Assembly: GCA_051201675.1 (NCBI GenBank)
Contig: CP179212.1
Coordinates: 124,001-188,000 of the forward strand
Source: HTCC2207 sp002685195
GTDB taxonomy: Bacteria; Pseudomonadota; Gammaproteobacteria; Pseudomonadales; Porticoccaceae
DNA: 64,000 bases
Reading direction: 5' to 3'
The position numbers and the translations under genes are program-made. Below the pieces are notes generated by a model that was not told the origin of the DNA, ran no database searches, and saw only the letters and a program-made list of their open reading frames with translations. Below are positions 60,905 to 64,000 of this stretch, one piece after another; within the stretch, counting starts at the first letter, position 1, and each line of letters begins with the position of its first letter.

Positions 60905-62185
60905 ATGATACCCAGCATGTCAAATCAGAGTGAAAAAGGCGCAATCCATTTTGATATGGTAATCGTTGGCGGCGGTATGGTTGGTATTAGTCTGGCTTTG
61001 ATGCTCGCTAAGCAAGGTGAGTGGAAGATTTTGTTGATTGAGTCCAATTCCCTAGATATGACAACTGATTCTGCACTCAGTTATAGCTCTAGTTTTGATG
61101 CTCGCTCAACAGCGCTTTCTTGGACAAGTAGAGAGATCTATCAGTCGATTGGCCTCTGGGAGCAGTTAGGGGCACACGCAAGTGGCATCAATCAAATTCA
61201 TGTTAGTGACCGTGGTCATGCTGGTATAACTCGTATGACGGCAGAAGAAGCTGACGTCGATGCTTTGGGATATGTTGTTGAGAATCGATGGCTTGGGTCT
61301 GTGTTAACGAATAGGCTCAAAGATGAGGCGATTGAAATCTGCGGTAATACCCAGATAGATACTCTTAAACCCCGAAGTAATGGTATAGATATATCCATGA
61401 AGGTAGGTGCTAATTCATCCCAAGAAGAGCTAAATGTTCGTACCGATCTGATTATTATTGCCGATGGAGCTGATTCTACGACAGCGCACAAACTAGGCAT
61501 TAACAGTAGAAGGTCGGCCTACGGGCAAACGGCGATCATTGCAAATATTCAACTCAATCAAAGACATCAGGGAGTCGCTTACGAGCGTTTTACTGACCAG
61601 GGTCCAATGGCTTTACTTCCGCTCCCAGATTATAAAGGACAATATCGCAGCGCATTGGTTTGGGCTCAACCAGAAGAGACGGCCAGTCAATTAGTTGAGG
61701 CTAGCGATGAGGATTTTTTACGTAGTTTGCAACAGCGCTTTGGGCATCGTTTGGGTACTTTTAAGCAGGTTGGTCAGCGTGCAGCTTATAATCTAGTGCT
61801 AACTTTAGCGTCTGAGCAGGTGCGTCGTAATGTGGTAGTCATGGGTAATGCTGCTCATAGCTTACATCCCGTTGCAGGCCAAGGTTTTAACCTGTCACTC
61901 CGTGATGCAGCTGCTCTGGCAGACAAGCTCAGTGAAGCGCGAATCCAACAGAAATCGATTGGCTCTCTTGAGACTCTCGAATGCTATTATCAGCAGCAAC
62001 TGATTGATCAGCGTAATACTTTAGTATTTAGCGATAGTCTCACTAAGTTCTTTGCAGGCCCATCCAATGTTGCCGCAATGGGTCGTAACTCGGGCTTGCT
62101 TGCCTTGGATTTGGTTCCCCAATTACGCCATCGTTTTATAAAGTTTGGAATGGGTATGACAGCGCCAGAGGCTGGTCATGGCTGA
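60905..62185 (+). CDS. ubiH: 2-octaprenyl-6-methoxyphenol hydroxylase (UbiH)
   Basis: FAD monooxygenase for a ring hydroxylation in ubiquinone synthesis, 426 aa. It has the dinucleotide fold VIVGGGMVGISLALML, the RSTALSWTS segment, IIADGADSTTAHKLGI and the second FAD motif VVMGNAAHSLHPVAGQGFNLSLRDAAAL. It overlaps the next gene by eight bases. The start may instead be the in-frame ATG at 60917. Confidence 0.93.
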   Translation: MIPSMSNQSEKGAIHFDMVIVGGGMVGISLALMLAKQGEWKILLIESNSLDMTTDSALSYSSSFDARSTALSWTSREIYQSIGLWEQLGAHASGINQIHVSDRGHAGITRMTAEEADVDALGYVVENRWLGSVLTNRLKDEAIEICGNTQIDTLKPRSNGIDISMKVGANSSQEELNVRTDLIIIADGADSTTAHKLGINSRRSAYGQTAIIANIQLNQRHQGVAYERFTDQGPMALLPLPDYKGQYRSALVWAQPEETASQLVEASDEDFLRSLQQRFGHRLGTFKQVGQRAAYNLVLTLASEQVRRNVVVMGNAAHSLHPVAGQGFNLSLRDAAALADKLSEARIQQKSIGSLETLECYYQQQLIDQRNTLVFSDSLTKFFAGPSNVAAMGRNSGLLALDLVPQLRHRFIKFGMGMTAPEAGHG

Positions 62186-63386
62186 TTCATACGATGTTAT
62201 TATTGTTGGTGCAGGGATGGTTGGTGCCGCTGCAGCATGTTTATTATCTAAGTCGGATACTACTGGTAAAATAAAGCCTCTAAAAATAGCATTGGTTGAA
62301 GCATCAACTGCTAAGCCTTTTAGTGAAGATAGTTTTGATCCTCGTGTTGCAGCCATAACTGAGAAATCTCGACAGATATTAACCTCCTGCGGAGTTTGGC
62401 AGACTATTGAGAAACTGAGAGTGAGTCCTTATCTGAGTATGGATGTATGGGACGCGGAAAGTACTGGACGAATTCGCTTTAATTGCCATGATATTCACCA
62501 ACCCAACTTAGGCCATATTGTAGAGAGTTCTGCGATTGTGCAGGCGCTGTTAGAAGAAACACAAAGACTTTCGAATATTGACTTTATATGCCCATCGACT
62601 ATCCGCGAGTACCAAAAACATGCAGGTTTGGTTACCGTAACTTTGGATGATGACCGACAAATAGAGGCCGCTCTTTTAATAGGTGCAGATGGCGCCAACT
62701 CTGAAGTACGCCAAAATTTTGGCTTCACATCTAAAGAGTGGGATTACCAGCACGAAGCAATTGTAACAACTATTAAGACTGAAAATCCCAACCAGCAGAC
62801 GGCATGGCAGCGCTTTATGCAAACTGGACCTCTGGCATTACTTCCACTTAATAATGGAGGAGATCAGCATCATTGCTCTATTGTTTGGTCTCAGGAGCCC
62901 GCCGCTGCAAAAGCATTGATGGCATTAAATGACGAGCAGTTTTGCAGTGAACTAACACGCGCTAGTGAATGTTGTTTAGGGCAAGTTATCTCCGTTGATA
63001 AACGATTTAGTTTTCCTCTTAGGCAACGCCACGCAGTTGATTACGTTTTACCTAGCGTGGCTCTGGTCGGGGATGCAGCCCATACTATTCACCCTTTGGC
63101 GGGTCAGGGTGTGAATCTTGGGTTTGCTGATGTCGAAGCTCTAGTTGATGAGATCAAGAGAGCGCAAGCAAGAGGTAATGATTTTGGGGGAGAGTTTACT
63201 CTGAGGCGATATCAGCGTCGGCGTAAACCTGAAAACTTGATGACTATGAGTGTAATGGAGGGATTTAAACATCTTTTTTCCGCAGATCAATTACCTTTGA
63301 GATTATTGAGGAGCCTTGGAATGTCTAAATTGGATAAGATAACGCCTTTAAAAAATGAAATTATAAAACGGGCGATGGGATTGTGA
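62178..63386 (+). CDS. ubiI: UbiH/UbiI-family FAD-dependent hydroxylase
   Basis: Second flavin hydroxylase of the UbiH/COQ6 family, 402 aa, probably UbiI (2-octaprenylphenol hydroxylase, formerly VisC). It shows VIIVGAGMVGAAAACLL, DPRVAAITEKSRQIL, LIGADGANSEVRQNFGF and LVGDAAHTIHPLAGQGVNLGF. Its position after ubiH matches the pepP-ubiH-visC order. Substrate position is inferred from synteny. Confidence 0.9.
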   Translation: MADSYDVIIVGAGMVGAAAACLLSKSDTTGKIKPLKIALVEASTAKPFSEDSFDPRVAAITEKSRQILTSCGVWQTIEKLRVSPYLSMDVWDAESTGRIRFNCHDIHQPNLGHIVESSAIVQALLEETQRLSNIDFICPSTIREYQKHAGLVTVTLDDDRQIEAALLIGADGANSEVRQNFGFTSKEWDYQHEAIVTTIKTENPNQQTAWQRFMQTGPLALLPLNNGGDQHHCSIVWSQEPAAAKALMALNDEQFCSELTRASECCLGQVISVDKRFSFPLRQRHAVDYVLPSVALVGDAAHTIHPLAGQGVNLGFADVEALVDEIKRAQARGNDFGGEFTLRRYQRRRKPENLMTMSVMEGFKHLFSADQLPLRLLRSLGMSKLDKITPLKNEIIKRAMGL

Positions 63387-63390
63387 TTTC

Positions 63391-64000
63391 CTAGTTCCTT
63401 AGAGCGATCAGTTTAAAAGAGCCATTATTAGCTAAAGCTTGGACTGATCTAAAGTATTTGAGCGCTTTTTGCTCTAGCGGGATAAAGGTATTAACGACAA
63501 AAAGGGCGTGACCTTCTGGCGCTAATAGTCTTTTGGTCGCTTTCAGGAATTTAGCTGACATATCTTCGTCAATAGCGAAACCTTGATGAAACGGCGGGTT
63601 GCACCAAATCGTATCAAAGTTACCTTCTACTGTGTCACCAGCATCTGAAGGAATCACTTCGCATTCTTTAATAATTGGTTTCAGATTGGCATTAGCTGCG
63701 AGAATAGCCGCAGCATTATTATCCGTGGCGGTAATCTTGTTAATCCCGTTCTGGTTAGCATGAAAGGATAAATAGCCATAGCCACAACCTAGGTCAAGAA
63801 GCGACTTTGGTGGTTGATCAAAGCGACTGAGAAAGATGGGAAGATGCTCTACCAGGAAGGCACTACCACGATCGATTTTGTCCCAACCAAAAATACCTGG
63901 CTTACTGGAAAAAGAGAGATTTGAAAGGGCTTTTACTGGCCGTATTACATCATAGCTATTGTGGTCTAAAAGGGCTGAATCTGACCGGTGAAGCCTGACT
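63391..64000 (-). CDS. RsmC/RlmG-type rRNA guanine methyltransferase, C-terminal part (5' end outside window)
   Basis: The frame is open leftward from the window edge through 63391 (203 codons plus). It reads GIFGWDKIDRGSAFLVEHLP, then the SAM motif I LLDLGCGYGYLSFHA, the ATDNNAAAILAANANL loop, the catalytic NPPFHQG and the ending NGSFKLIALRN. This is the MTS domain of RsmC (16S m2G1207) or RlmG (23S) enzymes; the missing N-terminal domain would decide which. It is convergent with ubiI, four bases apart. Confidence 0.85.
   Translation of the reverse strand, partial: VRLHRSDSALLDHNSYDVIRPVKALSNLSFSSKPGIFGWDKIDRGSAFLVEHLPIFLSRFDQPPKSLLDLGCGYGYLSFHANQNGINKITATDNNAAAILAANANLKPIIKECEVIPSDAGDTVEGNFDTIWCNPPFHQGFAIDEDMSAKFLKATKRLLAPEGHALFVVNTFIPLEQKALKYFRSVQALANNGSFKLIALRN

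Noticed and set aside
1..64000. Mobile elements, CRISPR arrays, prophage, tRNA or rRNA genes
   Set aside because: No transposase, integrase, regular spacer-repeat array or tRNA cloverleaf was seen; gaps between genes are mostly too short. A tRNAscan or CRISPR search was not possible here.

Overview
The window is an AT-leaning, gene-dense chromosomal segment from a free-living gammaproteobacterium. Gene order matches Pseudomonas-type chromosomes in many blocks: trxA-rho-ubiD; hemW-rdgB-DUF4426-metW-metX-yggT-proC-yggS; trpGDC beside a CRP/Vfr gene; dsbD-aroQ-accB-accC-prmA-dusB-fis-purH; rpiA facing ilvA; and zapA-ygfB-pepP-ubiH-ubiI with 6S RNA between zapA and the 5-formyl-THF cyclo-ligase gene. 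The lower GC, the lone periplasmic sulfatase, the photolyase and the betaine-homocysteine methyltransferase homologue suggest a marine Cellvibrionales-like (SAR92-type) bacterium. That placement is inference. I saw no prophage, insertion sequence, CRISPR array, tRNA or rRNA.

Layout. 1-8.5 kb: the 5' end of a histidinol-dehydrogenase-like gene behind a 34-bp perfect palindrome, then a complete five-step histidine utilisation locus (hutIHGU leftward, hutF-hutC rightward). 8.6-13.1 kb: ubiD, rho, trxA and a homocysteine methyltransferase homologue. 13.2-16.6 kb: an ABC-2 exporter coupled to a secreted TAP-type peptidase. 16.7-25 kb: a long leftward housekeeping run (hemW to gshB). 25.2-28.4 kb: a frameshifted pilT, an acyl-CoA ligase and a secreted EF-hand protein. 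28.5-34 kb: rpe, trpEGDC and crp. 34-35.7 kb: a LysR regulator with a duplicated terminator/promoter unit, a 37-residue membrane protein and a candidate small RNA. 35.7-45.2 kb: coq7, a YwaF-like protein and purD, then a four-gene rightward cassette (photolyase, threonine aldolase, Bax-inhibitor-like protein, sulfatase) lying between purD and purH. 45.2-52 kb: fis-dusB, prmA, accCB, aroQ, dsbD. 52-56 kb: a copper chaperone, a DUF2333 protein, rpiA and ilvA. 56-64 kb: pyk, the cyclo-ligase gene, 6S RNA, zapA and a coiled-coil partner, then ygfB-pepP-ubiH-ubiI and a truncated RsmC-type methyltransferase.

How it fits together. The hut genes convert histidine to glutamate and formate with two ammonia released, under a HutC repressor. 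UbiD, Coq7 and two UbiH-family hydroxylases supply ubiquinone. The best candidate for something undescribed is the region 34.1-34.75 kb. Two LysR-type T-N11-A boxes sit at the same distance from two leftward promoters, and both transcripts end in the same double hairpin with a compensatory base change and a shared C-rich stretch. One transcript encodes a tiny membrane protein and the other appears to be non-coding. The adjacent LysR gene is the obvious regulator.
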